Source of the DNA: an uncultured Ruminococcus sp.
Lineage (GTDB): Bacteria > Bacillota > Clostridia > Oscillospirales > Ruminococcaceae
Length of the DNA: 64,000 bases
Reading direction: 5' to 3'
Assembly: GCA_900538575.1 (NCBI GenBank)
Contig: UPZA01000001.1
Location: forward strand, 124,001 to 188,000
The notes beneath the pieces were generated by a model. It had not been told where the DNA came from. It was given only the letters and a program-made list of their open reading frames with translations, and ran no database searches. A program made the translations under genes and the position numbers. Shown one piece after another: positions 51,406-60,409 of the stretch (position 1 is its first letter; each line of letters starts with the position of its first letter).

Positions 51406-52653
51406 ATGTATAAAATTTTAATTATAATAATTTTGATTATCATGTCGGCAGTCTTTTCAGGAAGTGAAATGGCGTTTTCCAGCGTAAATAAAATCCGTTT
51501 AAAAAATTACGCCTCGCAGGGAAACAAACGTGCCGAAAAGGCTCTGAAGATAGCAAATAAGTTTGACGACGCCCTAACAACAATACTCATAGGCAACAAT
51601 ATAGTAAACATACTGTCCACATCTATAAGCACGGTGCTTTTCACACAGATTCTGGGTTCCGGAGGAGTAGGCGCGGCAACCGTGGTCATGACGATACTTG
51701 TGCTTATTTTCGGTGAAATAACTCCTAAATCATATGCAAAAAGCCATGCGGAAAGCGTCGCGCTCTTTATGGCAGAGCCGCTTTGGATTCTCATAAAGCT
51801 TATGACTCCGGTAGTCTTTTTCTTTAAAATACTTCAAAATTTCATGAAGCCTAAAAATGAACAGCCTACGGTAACCGAAGACGAGCTAAAGTATATGATT
51901 GAGGAAATCGAGGAACAGGGCGTTCTTGAAGAGCAGGAAAGCGATCTGGTGAGATCTGCACTTGAGTTTGACGAAATTACAGTCGATGAGATTTTAATAC
52001 CGAGGGTAAACGTAGTCGCAATAGAACGCAACGAGGATTTCAATAAAATAAAAGAATTATTTCTGACTGAAATGTATTCGCGTCTGCCCGTCTATGAAAA
52101 AAACGTTGATAATATTATAGGCGTAATAACAAACAAAAGCTTTTTCAGACTGATGGATGAAAATAAGGAGGATATAACGGAAATTATACAGGATATTATT
52201 CATCTTTCCGATCTAAAGCTTATAAGCGAGGCGCTGAAGGAAATGCAGAAAAACAAAACGCATATGGCTGTAGTCCTCGATCAATACGGCGGAACAAAGG
52301 GTATAATTACTATGGAGGATATAATAGAAGAGCTTGTAGGCGAAATCTATGACGAAAACGACGAGATAATTAATAATTTCATTCAAACCGGCGAAAACGA
52401 ATATGAGGTTTCAGGAGAGCTTAATATAAGCGATATGCTGGAGAACTTAAATTTGCCTGATAACGTAATTGAAAGCGCCGGCAATACGATAGGCGGATGG
52501 GTAATGGAGCTTCTCGGGCATGTCGCAAAGGAAGGCGAAACGGCTCAGAGCGGAGCATTCAAAATGCACGTTATGTCCGTCAAGGAACAGAAAATCCAGA
52601 AAATACGGCTCACTATACTGACAGATCCGGAAAATGACGAAAATAATGAATAA
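51406..52653 (+). CDS. Hemolysin-like CNNM/CorC family protein with CBS domains
   Basis: A 415-residue protein. An N-terminal CNNM membrane domain of three or four segments (SAVFSGSEMAFSSVNKIRL, ATVVMTILVLIFGEITPKSY) is followed by two CBS domains (ILIPRVNVVAIERNED, MAVVLDQYGGTKGIITMED) and a C-terminal CorC_HlyC domain. Related proteins transport or regulate magnesium or cobalt. AGGAGG precedes the ATG. It is monocistronic. Confidence 0.93.
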   Translation: MYKILIIIILIIMSAVFSGSEMAFSSVNKIRLKNYASQGNKRAEKALKIANKFDDALTTILIGNNIVNILSTSISTVLFTQILGSGGVGAATVVMTILVLIFGEITPKSYAKSHAESVALFMAEPLWILIKLMTPVVFFFKILQNFMKPKNEQPTVTEDELKYMIEEIEEQGVLEEQESDLVRSALEFDEITVDEILIPRVNVVAIERNEDFNKIKELFLTEMYSRLPVYEKNVDNIIGVITNKSFFRLMDENKEDITEIIQDIIHLSDLKLISEALKEMQKNKTHMAVVLDQYGGTKGIITMEDIIEELVGEIYDENDEIINNFIQTGENEYEVSGELNISDMLENLNLPDNVIESAGNTIGGWVMELLGHVAKEGETAQSGAFKMHVMSVKEQKIQKIRLTILTDPENDENNE

Positions 52654-52654
52654 A

Positions 52655-52686
52655 ATCAGCCCGTTCTAAATGAACGGGCTTTTTAT
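52655..52686. terminator. Bidirectional terminator after the CNNM/CBS gene
   Basis: AGCCCGTTC (52658-52666) pairs with GAACGGGCT (52672-52680), with AAAAT before and TTTTAT after, between two converging genes. Confidence 0.8.
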
Positions 52687-52690
52687 CTTC

Positions 52691-54901
52691 TCAAAGCTCG
52701 CCCTTTCTGTATTGAGTGGGCGTCATGCCGGTTTCCTTTTTGAATTGCTGCATGAAATAAATCTCGCTTTCATATCCGCACATCACCGCTATTTCCGCTA
52801 CGCTGCTTCTGTCAGTGACTAAAAGCCTTCTTGCCAGCGCTATTCTCGCCGTGATAACGTCCTTCATGACGCTTACTCCAAATTCGCGTTTATAGAGCCG
52901 CTGAAAATATGCGCGGCTCAACGCCATAGACTGAGCCATATCGTCCACGCTCCACTTTTTTTTCGGATTTTCATATATACGCTTTCTCAGATCGAAAAAG
53001 CCTTTAAGATAAGTCGTTTTCCTTTTGCCTTCCATACGCTTTCTTTTAACAGTTTCATTCAAATTCCTTATTATATCCGAGAGAGCTAAGCCGTCTCCCA
53101 CCTCGCCGCAATAATAACCGGCGTCAAGAATTATATTCATTCCGCTTTCTATAAAAGATCGATTCGACGCGCAATATTTTTTTATAACGGCTATATGCTC
53201 CTCTGCCGCGCCGTTTTTATAATCCATGCTTCCTATAATATAAAAATTATCGTCTCCGCAGCGGCAGCATATTTCATTGCCGCGGCAGCTACTGTTTACA
53301 GCGTTCGCTACCGTTATAATTATATCGTCTCCGAAGCCGCAGCCCAATTCAAGATTTATGTCGCTGAGATTATTTATATCTATCGCAATCATCATGAATT
53401 TTTCCTTGTTTATTATCGCCTGCTCATACATTTCAGAAGACAATTCCTCAAAGCCGCGGCGATTATATATACCGGTAAGAGGATCTCTCACCGCCGTAAG
53501 GTGTATGCGTTCACTGAAACGCCTTATATAATTTCTTATTCGGATTGTTTCTATAGCCACGCTGACGTTATCGGTCCACGTCCAAAACTGTTTGTCAAAG
53601 GAATACTGACCGTTACAGAATTCAACCGCTGCGAAACCGAACCGCCTGTCTTTAAAGTGCAGCGGAACAAAATAATATGCCGACGGATTTTTCCCTCCGC
53701 ATATATCCGAGAACGCCTTGTCAAGCGGCATGATACTATACCCTCCGCTATCGCCGGTAAGGTGAAACATTATTATATTTTCAGAATATCCATTTACGCT
53801 GTAGCCTCTCCTTCCGGTATTGTTTATACCGTCCCAGTCGTCGCATATGCAGACGTAAAGCTCCTTCAGTCCTCTTATAAGATATGTAAACCCGCTTAAT
53901 ACTCCGGCAAAATCCTGTAAATTCTCCTGCTCCGAAATCTGCTGCATCATATTGCTTGACTGAAGCAGATCGAAATATTCCATCTGTTTTGCAAGCTCTT
54001 TCCTATACCATTTAAACATACGGCTTTCAGATTCGCCGCATCCGCAGCTTCCCCCGGTCTCTACCGCTTCAATATGAAGCTCATACTTCTCGCATACCTC
54101 CCCTGTAATTCTTTTATGCAGCAAGCATACGGTTTTAATGCCCTGATTATAATTTATATCAGACATAGCCGTTACAGTAGGCGTATTAAGAGCGTTGCCC
54201 GTATACGAATCGAAGCCTGCAACCGCAATTTCCTCCGGAACTCTTATGCCTCTTTCAATCAAAGCGTTTGTAAGACTTACGGCCATGCCGCCGTTAGCGC
54301 AGACTACCGCCTCCGGCTTTTCTATTTTACCGAAACAAATAGCTTCCGCAAGCTCCTCGGCGGATTTTTCCCAGAAATCCCCGTAAAATTCCCAATCTCT
54401 TTTAGCCGGTATACCGTGCCTTCTCATTGCGTCCCGATAGCCCTCAAGCCTATTTTCCGACTGATGACAGCCCTTATATCCGGTAAGGCAATATATCTTT
54501 TTCAGCGAATGAATTTCAATCATATGAGATACGAGCCTGCTGAAAATTTCACGGTCGTTCCATATCCTGAATTCACTGCCGTCATACTTATCCATTTCAA
54601 CATACGGCAATCCTGATCCGCGGCATACGGACGTTATTTTTTCCTTTACTTCCCCTTTCCTAAACGATTCCGAATATATTATTATTCCGTCAGCCTTATC
54701 GGGATCAAAAAGCTCGAATATATTTTCTTCTCCCGTCTGGAAGGGATAGTCAATATCATGATTGGAAAACATAGAATAAGCCATGACGTCATAATTCAAG
54801 ATATTTGCCTGTCTTATGATCCCCTCCATGATCTTGCGGTTATATTCAGACTGAAGATCCGCCATAAGCACGGCAATACGTTTCCTATTTTCATCACCCA
54901 A
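52691..54901 (-). CDS. Fusion regulator: LacI-type sensor, GGDEF-like domain and AraC DNA-binding domain
   Basis: The protein has 736 residues. Residues about 1-290 resemble a LacI/sugar-binding receptor domain (RIAVLMADLQSEYNRKIMEG, VPEEIAVAGFDSYTGNALNT). A middle region follows. A GGDEF domain starts near RDPLTGIYNRRGFEEL (about 470), but its active-site motif reads CGDDN instead of GGDEF, so cyclase activity is doubtful. The last 95 residues are an AraC helix-turn-helix pair (WSVDDMAQSMALSRAYFQRL, MCGYESEIYFMQQFKKETG). The likely start is TTG 54901 after GGGGAGGG. The gene is divergent from the pectate lyase gene. Confidence 0.88.
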   Translation of the reverse strand: MGDENRKRIAVLMADLQSEYNRKIMEGIIRQANILNYDVMAYSMFSNHDIDYPFQTGEENIFELFDPDKADGIIIYSESFRKGEVKEKITSVCRGSGLPYVEMDKYDGSEFRIWNDREIFSRLVSHMIEIHSLKKIYCLTGYKGCHQSENRLEGYRDAMRRHGIPAKRDWEFYGDFWEKSAEELAEAICFGKIEKPEAVVCANGGMAVSLTNALIERGIRVPEEIAVAGFDSYTGNALNTPTVTAMSDINYNQGIKTVCLLHKRITGEVCEKYELHIEAVETGGSCGCGESESRMFKWYRKELAKQMEYFDLLQSSNMMQQISEQENLQDFAGVLSGFTYLIRGLKELYVCICDDWDGINNTGRRGYSVNGYSENIIMFHLTGDSGGYSIMPLDKAFSDICGGKNPSAYYFVPLHFKDRRFGFAAVEFCNGQYSFDKQFWTWTDNVSVAIETIRIRNYIRRFSERIHLTAVRDPLTGIYNRRGFEELSSEMYEQAIINKEKFMMIAIDINNLSDINLELGCGFGDDIIITVANAVNSSCRGNEICCRCGDDNFYIIGSMDYKNGAAEEHIAVIKKYCASNRSFIESGMNIILDAGYYCGEVGDGLALSDIIRNLNETVKRKRMEGKRKTTYLKGFFDLRKRIYENPKKKWSVDDMAQSMALSRAYFQRLYKREFGVSVMKDVITARIALARRLLVTDRSSVAEIAVMCGYESEIYFMQQFKKETGMTPTQYRKGEL

Positions 54902-54933
54902 ATCAAGCCCTCCCCGCATTATTCTATAATTAT

Positions 54934-54962
54934 ATAATAGCTAATATTTATAGCAATGTCAA
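54934..54962 (-). promoter_or_regulatory. Promoter of the fusion regulator
   Basis: On the minus strand TTGACA (54957-54962) and TATTAT (54934-54939) with a 17-base spacer. Confidence 0.65.
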
Positions 54963-55036
54963 CAAAAAAAATCCAAACGCAGAAAAACATTTCATGAAAA
55001 AAGTCATAATATATTAGTTAATATCATTTTTTTCGA

Positions 55037-55065
55037 TTGTTTCCCCAATAAATTCGTGATAAAAT
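55037..55065 (+). promoter_or_regulatory. Promoter of the pectate lyase gene
   Basis: TTGTTT (55037-55042) and TAAAAT (55060-55065) with a 17-base spacer. The weak -35 box suits a gene that needs an activator, for which the adjacent AraC-type protein is a candidate. Confidence 0.5.
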
Positions 55066-55108
55066 ATAAACGATTAAAGTCAATGGCTATTTATATCGGG
55101 AGGGAATT

Positions 55109-57985
55109 ATGAAAAAGTTTAAATCCATTTTACTTTCATTAATAATGGTCTTTACGGCTGTTTTCGGATTTTTTCCGCAAGCCTTAAATCATGTAACATC
55201 GGCGGACGCGCTTTCTTATCCGGTGCAGGCGGTAAATTTCTCCGCTTTTACAACCGACCGTAACCTTAATTTATCCGGAACCGCACTCGACGCAAAAAAA
55301 GCCTCCGGATCCGTTACGGAGAACTGGAGTATAAATTATATTTCAGAAGGCGTATACAATATTTGCAGCATGTCCGACGGTCAATATTTGACCGCGGGAC
55401 AGAACGGGCTTACAGTATCTCCGGAAGACTCTGTAAGCGCCCGGTGGAATATAACAGGAACCGATAAGGATTTCGAGGGTTATTATCTTTATTATAAAAT
55501 AACAAATATTTCAACCGGAAAAGCTATTACATATTATCAAAATTCAAACGCCGTTTCTCTTGCAGATTATACAGGCGACGGAGCACAGAAATGGAAGCTC
55601 AATTGTTACGGTCTTAACGGATTTGCCGCAAACTGCATGGTAAATGAGGGTGAAAAAGCCTGCGCAATCGGAGGACTGCTGGGCAAAACCGTTTATGTCG
55701 GCAATGCTGAAGATCTAAAAAACGCAATGGATTCGGCAGAGCCTCTCACTATTGTAGTAAACGGAAACATTGATTGCAGCAGCATGGGATATCTGAGAGT
55801 AAGAGATAACAAAACGGTCGTAGGCTCTTATCAGGCTAACAGAATTCAGGATTGCATGATAAGAACAAATAACGAATACGGCAATGAGGGCGACGAACCC
55901 AGCGATAATATCATATTCAGAAATATCGACTTTGAAGCATGGAAAAATGAAGATAAAATACTGATACAGATATGGTCGTCAAGAAATATATGGATAGATC
56001 ACTGTACATTCAACAGTACCTTGCCGAAAAACAGAGACGAGGTCGGAAAATTCATTTGGATAAATACTCCTTATGAATCCTATATGGACGCAAAGGACAG
56101 ACTTCGCAGTCCGGATTATATCACCCTTTCATACAACACATTTACAAACAGATACTGGACCGTCGCTTACGGAACACAGAATACCGAAACCGGACGCTGC
56201 CGCACATCAGTTATGTATAACGTATGGGATTCATGTATAAGACGATGTCCTCAGGTCGGAAACGGCAGTCTGCACACCTACAATAATTTCCACGTCAGAA
56301 ATACGACCTCCGAAGAAAACGACGGCAATTGTCAGATTATCTGCGGAGAAGGCTCCACTGTTTATTCTGAATCAAACCGTTTTGAAAAAATGCAAAAGGA
56401 ATCCAGCGGATACTGGGATCAGGAGGTTTCGATAGATTCAAACGCTTCATTTGCCGACAGCGGATCGTTTACCGATAAAACAGAAAACGGAGACGGGACA
56501 CCTTATGAACTGACAATCAGCGGAGATTATAAAAAAACCGCATGGCGTCCATCGTCCAATTACGGTTATACTCTTCTATCCGCTTACAATCAGAGCGGAG
56601 AAAACGACGTTAAGGATTTTTGCATGAATTATGCCGGAACGGCCGCTTCTCTAGCCGAGCTTAAATATATATCCGATGAAGAATTTTCTTCTATTATAAT
56701 CAAAACTATAGAATCTCCGTTTTTAAAAGAAAGTTTCGATTCAGAATACGCAGCGGAAGAATATACTCCCGCGGTTTTAAGCGAAGGCGCAGTATACATG
56801 ATAAAAAATATTAACAGCGGACTTTATATGGAGGTTGACGGAGGAAAAACCGAAAACGGCGCAAATGTTCAGCAATGGGGCGCGGATTCCGCCGCTTCTC
56901 ATAACACCTGGCGCGTTTTATCCGCCGGCGAAGGCTATTATTATCTTTACTCACAGATTGGTGATAAAATAACTTATCTGCTTGACGTAGCAAACGGAAG
57001 CGCGGATAATGGAACAAATATTCAGATTTACAGCGATACCAAGGCGGACGCACAGCAATTCAAATTTATCAGGAATAACGACGGATCATACTGCATACTT
57101 ACCAAGGCTTCGAACGACAAAAGCTGTATTGCGGTATCCTCCGCTTCGGAAAGCTCCGGGGCAAATATCGTACAATGGTCTGTTAAAAACAGCGACGCCT
57201 CACAGAAATGGGAATTAATTCAGGTAGAAGATACAGGCTGTAAAATGGATACATCAAAATTATATATGTTCAAAAATTCAAACAGCGGACTTTATATGGA
57301 GGTTCAAAACGGCGCGGCAGAGGACGGCGCCAACGTTCAGCAATGGGGCGCGGATTCTCCTTTATCGCATAACTCATGGACTTTAAAGGAATTCGGAGGC
57401 GGCTATTACTATATTATATCGCAGCTTGCCGACGGCAGGACATATTATTTGAATATCGCCGGAGGAAGCGGAGAAAACGGCGCAAACGCTGAAATTCTCA
57501 AAAATAATAAAACAAGCTCTCACCTCTTTAAATTTGTAAAAAATCCGGACGGTACATATTATATACTTACCAGAGCATCCAAGGACGCAGCCGCAATTGA
57601 AACGGCAAATGCCGATAAATCAAGCGGGGCTAACATTAGTCAATGGACGGTAAACGGTAATAGCTGTCAGAAATGGCTTGCAGAAGAGCATGTTATCGCT
57701 ACCGTTACGACAACATCAGTACCTGTTACAACAACCTCAACGGTTACTACTACGACTTCCGTTCCGGCTACGTCAGGCGAAGAGTCAGACGGACATATCA
57801 AGGGCGATATAAATTTTGATGAAAAGATTTCTGTCGCCGATCTCGTTCTGATTAATAATTATTTAACGGGAAAAGAGCAATTTACATACGATCAATATTC
57901 AGTTTCAGACTTAAACAATGACGGTTTTATCAATATATTCGACGTTATAAGCCTAAGAAGAATTATTCTCGGAAAAACCGATTAA
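55109..57985 (+). CDS. Secreted pectate lyase (PL1) with ricin-type domains and a type I dockerin
   Basis: The 958-residue protein has a signal peptide (residues 1-34) and a ricin-like region (about 40-165). The PL1 beta-helix follows (about 189-520: FRNIDFEAW, IWIDHCTFN, YNVWDSCIRRCPQVG). Two tandem ricin-type CBM13-like domains (about 551-705 and 712-860), a Thr/Val-rich linker (866-889) and a dockerin complete it. The dockerin has two calcium-binding repeats (GDINFDEKISVADLVLINNY and DLNNDGFINIFDVISLRRII). It should cleave pectin backbone by elimination while attached to a cellulosome scaffold. Confidence 0.95.
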   Translation: MKKFKSILLSLIMVFTAVFGFFPQALNHVTSADALSYPVQAVNFSAFTTDRNLNLSGTALDAKKASGSVTENWSINYISEGVYNICSMSDGQYLTAGQNGLTVSPEDSVSARWNITGTDKDFEGYYLYYKITNISTGKAITYYQNSNAVSLADYTGDGAQKWKLNCYGLNGFAANCMVNEGEKACAIGGLLGKTVYVGNAEDLKNAMDSAEPLTIVVNGNIDCSSMGYLRVRDNKTVVGSYQANRIQDCMIRTNNEYGNEGDEPSDNIIFRNIDFEAWKNEDKILIQIWSSRNIWIDHCTFNSTLPKNRDEVGKFIWINTPYESYMDAKDRLRSPDYITLSYNTFTNRYWTVAYGTQNTETGRCRTSVMYNVWDSCIRRCPQVGNGSLHTYNNFHVRNTTSEENDGNCQIICGEGSTVYSESNRFEKMQKESSGYWDQEVSIDSNASFADSGSFTDKTENGDGTPYELTISGDYKKTAWRPSSNYGYTLLSAYNQSGENDVKDFCMNYAGTAASLAELKYISDEEFSSIIIKTIESPFLKESFDSEYAAEEYTPAVLSEGAVYMIKNINSGLYMEVDGGKTENGANVQQWGADSAASHNTWRVLSAGEGYYYLYSQIGDKITYLLDVANGSADNGTNIQIYSDTKADAQQFKFIRNNDGSYCILTKASNDKSCIAVSSASESSGANIVQWSVKNSDASQKWELIQVEDTGCKMDTSKLYMFKNSNSGLYMEVQNGAAEDGANVQQWGADSPLSHNSWTLKEFGGGYYYIISQLADGRTYYLNIAGGSGENGANAEILKNNKTSSHLFKFVKNPDGTYYILTRASKDAAAIETANADKSSGANISQWTVNGNSCQKWLAEEHVIATVTTTSVPVTTTSTVTTTTSVPATSGEESDGHIKGDINFDEKISVADLVLINNYLTGKEQFTYDQYSVSDLNNDGFINIFDVISLRRIILGKTD

Positions 57986-57986
57986 T

Positions 57987-58027
57987 AAAAAATCCGCACA
58001 GCTTCACTTTGTTCTGTGCGGATTTTT
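57987..58027. terminator. Bidirectional terminator after the pectate lyase gene
   Basis: AAATCCGCACAG (57990-58001) pairs with CTGTGCGGATTT (58014-58025) around a 12-base loop, with A and T runs on both sides. Confidence 0.85.
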
Positions 58028-58034
58028 ATTGCCT

Positions 58035-58298
58035 TTATTTAATTTGAAACGTACCGTTTCCGGCGCCGCCGGAACCTTCAATAACCGTTCCGTCCTTTAA
58101 TATGTAGGTTCTCGAAAACGTATAGCTGCGGCTTTCCAGCTTATCCGCCCTATCTTCTCCTACAAGCGAAATCAGCATTTTATCCTCCTTATTTTCAGCA
58201 AGCATACCGCTAACTATACAGGTCATTACCGCGGAAACAACGCATGTAACTATAACTACGGCAATAAAAACAACAGTTTTTTTAACGGACATTTTCAT
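58035..58298 (-). CDS. Small membrane protein C of the 58-59.6 kb cluster
   Basis: An 87-residue protein with one N-terminal membrane segment (TVVFIAVVIVTCVVSAVMTCIV, residues 8-29) and an exported tail containing SRTYILKDGTV and a Gly-rich end (GSGGAGNGTFQ). Its ATG overlaps the stop of the preceding gene by one base (TGATG). No known family. The SRTY.L.DGT motif is shared with the secreted protein of this cluster. Confidence 0.65.
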   Translation of the reverse strand: MKMSVKKTVVFIAVVIVTCVVSAVMTCIVSGMLAENKEDKMLISLVGEDRADKLESRSYTFSRTYILKDGTVIEGSGGAGNGTFQIK

Positions 58299-58603
58299 CA
58301 GTCATCATATCCTTTCAAAAATTCTGAAGCAGGCACAAATTTCCTTCCGTTCCAGTAATAAACCTCAGTACCTTTGATCTTACGGGTTTCACCGTCCTTA
58401 AAACTGTATTCCGATTCAAATTCAAATTTCATTTCGCCCAGCTCGTCTGTTGAAAGTCCTCTGCCTGAAAGAAATTTCTCAGCCCGCTTTTCTTCCGAGT
58501 TAAAATATTTCCACAATAAAGACGTAGCTATAATGACCGCCGCATTTATCAGAATAACAAGAATTATCAAAAACGCCGCTTTATAGTTTAATTTGGCTTT
58601 CAT
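58298..58603 (-). CDS. Small membrane protein B of the 58-59.6 kb cluster
   Basis: A 101-residue protein with one membrane segment (AFLIILVILINAAVIIATSLL, residues 10-30), then EEKRAEKFLSGRGL and an exported tail with EFESEYSFKDGE. It starts 12 bases after protein A and overlaps protein C by one base. A shortened relative lies upstream at 59359-59577, sharing the EEK.A...S pattern and F.FESE. The function is unknown. Confidence 0.65.
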   Translation of the reverse strand: MKAKLNYKAAFLIILVILINAAVIIATSLLWKYFNSEEKRAEKFLSGRGLSTDELGEMKFEFESEYSFKDGETRKIKGTEVYYWNGRKFVPASEFLKGYDD

Positions 58604-58615
58604 GAAATCACCCCG

Positions 58616-59239
58616 TTAACCGTTATCGGAAATCGTTCCGGAGTCAGTACATGTAATCTTAAACGTACCGCTGCTGGACTGAACAGGTATATTTACATTA
58701 TAAAAATAATAATTTACCTGAGCATAAGCTTTCCCCGACTTAATATACCCATTTGATTTTGATTTGATAAACCTTTCGCATCCCACGTTAGAAGCCTTAT
58801 CAACATGATAAGCCGTCATACTGCTGCACTGAACATAGCTCCATAGACCGGAGGTATACCAGTCAAAGCTGGCGCATATGTAAACGGTTGAAAAATTGCT
58901 TGCGTCCGTCTGACGCGTAACGGTATTGCTTCCGTTTGCAGACCGAGTCATATTTTCAGTGACCGTTAAAATATCGTGCGCAACCGTTCCGTCCTCTAAT
59001 CTGTAGGTTCTGCTTAATTCATAAATATTGCTTGCCGGATTTGTAAATTCCTCGCTCAAAATTTCGGCATTTTCAAATTGCTCTGCCTGTTCGGCCGCGA
59101 TAGTAAAACCGCTGTCAGTAGTGATTTCCATAATCTCCTGAGAAGCTTCCGCGGTATTTTCGGCGCTTACATTCACACAGCCCATAAATGAACCTAAAGC
59201 CATTGCCGCCGCCAATGCTAATGATATGCCCTTTTTCAT
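58616..59239 (-). CDS. Secreted protein A of the 58-59.6 kb cluster
   Basis: A 207-residue protein with a signal peptide (AAAMALGSFMGCVNVSAEN). It could be cleaved after VSA or be a lipoprotein at the FMGC cysteine. The mature part has ELSRTYRLEDGTV (the cluster motif), then an aromatic, Ser/Asn/Tyr-rich region (SFDWYTSGLWSYVQC, QVNYYFYNVNIPVQ) ending close to the stop. It leads a tightly spaced operon with proteins B and C. I do not recognise the family; an antimicrobial or cell-surface role is speculation. Confidence 0.65.
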   Translation of the reverse strand: MKKGISLALAAAMALGSFMGCVNVSAENTAEASQEIMEITTDSGFTIAAEQAEQFENAEILSEEFTNPASNIYELSRTYRLEDGTVAHDILTVTENMTRSANGSNTVTRQTDASNFSTVYICASFDWYTSGLWSYVQCSSMTAYHVDKASNVGCERFIKSKSNGYIKSGKAYAQVNYYFYNVNIPVQSSSGTFKITCTDSGTISDNG

Positions 59240-59358
59240 AATAAACCATCTCCTGTTATTTATTCTGTTAATATATTAGCAATATTATTTGTATATTATA
59301 TTAAAAAATTGTTAACATTTATGCGCTATTTTATGAATATTTTTTGAACTTTAAAACT

Positions 59359-59577
59359 TTATTCTTTATTATTTTTGTTTTCGGATTCGAAAATGAATAT
59401 ACCGCTGAAATCAATAACAGAAACTTCATTATCGGAGATATATTCCTTGGCTTTTTTTTCCTCCAATTTCAACGAACGGCAAAAATATGTAGTAACAATA
59501 ATTATAGCGGTATTGAAAATTATTCCAAATATTACCATAAAAAATGTTTTAAGAATTGATTTTTTACTCTTTTCCAT
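59359..59577 (-). CDS. Small membrane protein, shortened relative of protein B
   Basis: A 72-residue protein with one membrane segment (TFFMVIFGIIFNTAIIIVTTYF) and then LEEKKAKEYISDNEVS and FIFESE. The pattern parallels protein B (58298-58603), but the frame stops shortly after FESE, where B continues for some 27 residues. It is either a truncated paralogue or a genuine short family member. AAAGGA at good distance supports translation. Confidence 0.55.
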   Translation of the reverse strand: MEKSKKSILKTFFMVIFGIIFNTAIIIVTTYFCRSLKLEEKKAKEYISDNEVSVIDFSGIFIFESENKNNKE

Positions 59578-59694
59578 TCTAAATCCTTTCTTTTTTTATT
59601 TTATTATTAATATTGTTTTAATTATTATAGCATATTCGAAGATATAAAATGTTAACAAATTGTTAAAATTAGTTATCTTACAATAAAAAATATT

Positions 59695-59722
59695 AAAGCC
59701 GACTATTTTAGTCGGCTTTTTT
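59695..59722 (-). terminator. Terminator after the spoVAC-like gene
   Basis: AAAGCCGACTA and TAGTCGGCTTT form an 11 bp stem (59695-59719) with a TTT loop directly after the spoVAC stop; A/T runs lie on both sides. Confidence 0.75.
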
Positions 59723-60160
59723 CTATTTCACAAAAAGGTAATAAACAAGACCGTAAATAACAGACGCGGTTGTGCCGTATAATATTACGGGACCGGCAAT
59801 CGTAAATATTTTAGCTCCAACTCCCAGAATAAAGCCCTCTGATTTCGATTCCAGCGCAGAAGATACGACTGCGTTTGCAAAACCGGTTATAGGCACAAGT
59901 GTTCCCGCTCCCGCATGCTTGGCGATTTTTTCATATAAACCGAATCCGGTCAATATAGCGCTTAAAAGAATAAGGATAATTGAAGCCCATGCGCCTGCGG
60001 ACTCCTTGGCGCATCCGAATTTAGTGAAAATATTCAAAAAAATTTCGCCTAATGTACATATAGCTCCTCCGATAAGAAAAGCCACAGGAACATTTACCCA
60101 GCTTCTCGAATTAGGAGAAGCCTTTTTGCTCATTTCGCTGTATTCCTTTTGTGTTACCAT
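59723..60160 (-). CDS. spoVAC: SpoVAC-like membrane protein
   Basis: A 145-residue protein with four membrane segments and the SpoVAC pattern (VPVAFLIGGAICTLGEIF, HAGAGTLVPITGFANAVVSS, GAKIFTIAGPVILYG). In spore formers SpoVA proteins form the dipicolinic acid channel. No spoVAD or spoVAE is adjacent, so its role in this organism may differ. The start at 60160 follows GGGAGG. Confidence 0.85.
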   Translation of the reverse strand: MVTQKEYSEMSKKASPNSRSWVNVPVAFLIGGAICTLGEIFLNIFTKFGCAKESAGAWASIILILLSAILTGFGLYEKIAKHAGAGTLVPITGFANAVVSSALESKSEGFILGVGAKIFTIAGPVILYGTTASVIYGLVYYLFVK

Positions 60161-60373
60161 ATTTTTCCTCCCTTTCCGCCGCATACGCATATGCGGTTAT
60201 CGTTATTAGTTTTTCCTTTATGATCCCTTATTATACATAATTCGTTTAATCTGTAAATTGACTGATATATTTATAATACTACTATTATAATGCCTGATTT
60301 TTCCGAATTTAGTCGAAAATATGTTCAAAATCATAAATATTTTGTAAATAGCAGTCTGACCGCAAAATATAGC

Positions 60374-60402
60374 TTGACAATTCTCTAAAAAAAGTATAAA
60401 AT
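60374..60402 (+). promoter_or_regulatory. Promoter of rny
   Basis: A perfect TTGACA (60374-60379) and TAAAAT (60397-60402) with a 17-base spacer, about 270 bases before the rny start, leaving a long leader. Confidence 0.6.
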
Positions 60403-60409
60403 AAATGTA

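Noticed and set aside
53195..53899. A 234-codon plus-strand frame opposite the fusion regulator
   Set aside because: The encoded sequence is low-complexity and rich in Tyr, Ile and Ala, as expected of an antisense shadow; the opposite strand encodes recognised domains.
56763..57700. Possible assembly artefact from the repeated ricin-type DNA
   Set aside because: The two copies differ throughout at both DNA and protein level, as expected of an old tandem duplication rather than a misassembly.
58616..59239. Possible lactococcin 972-like bacteriocin in protein A
   Set aside because: The length, signal peptide and aromatic-rich end are vaguely similar, but I see no convincing sequence match and no adjacent ABC immunity pair; I left it as unknown.
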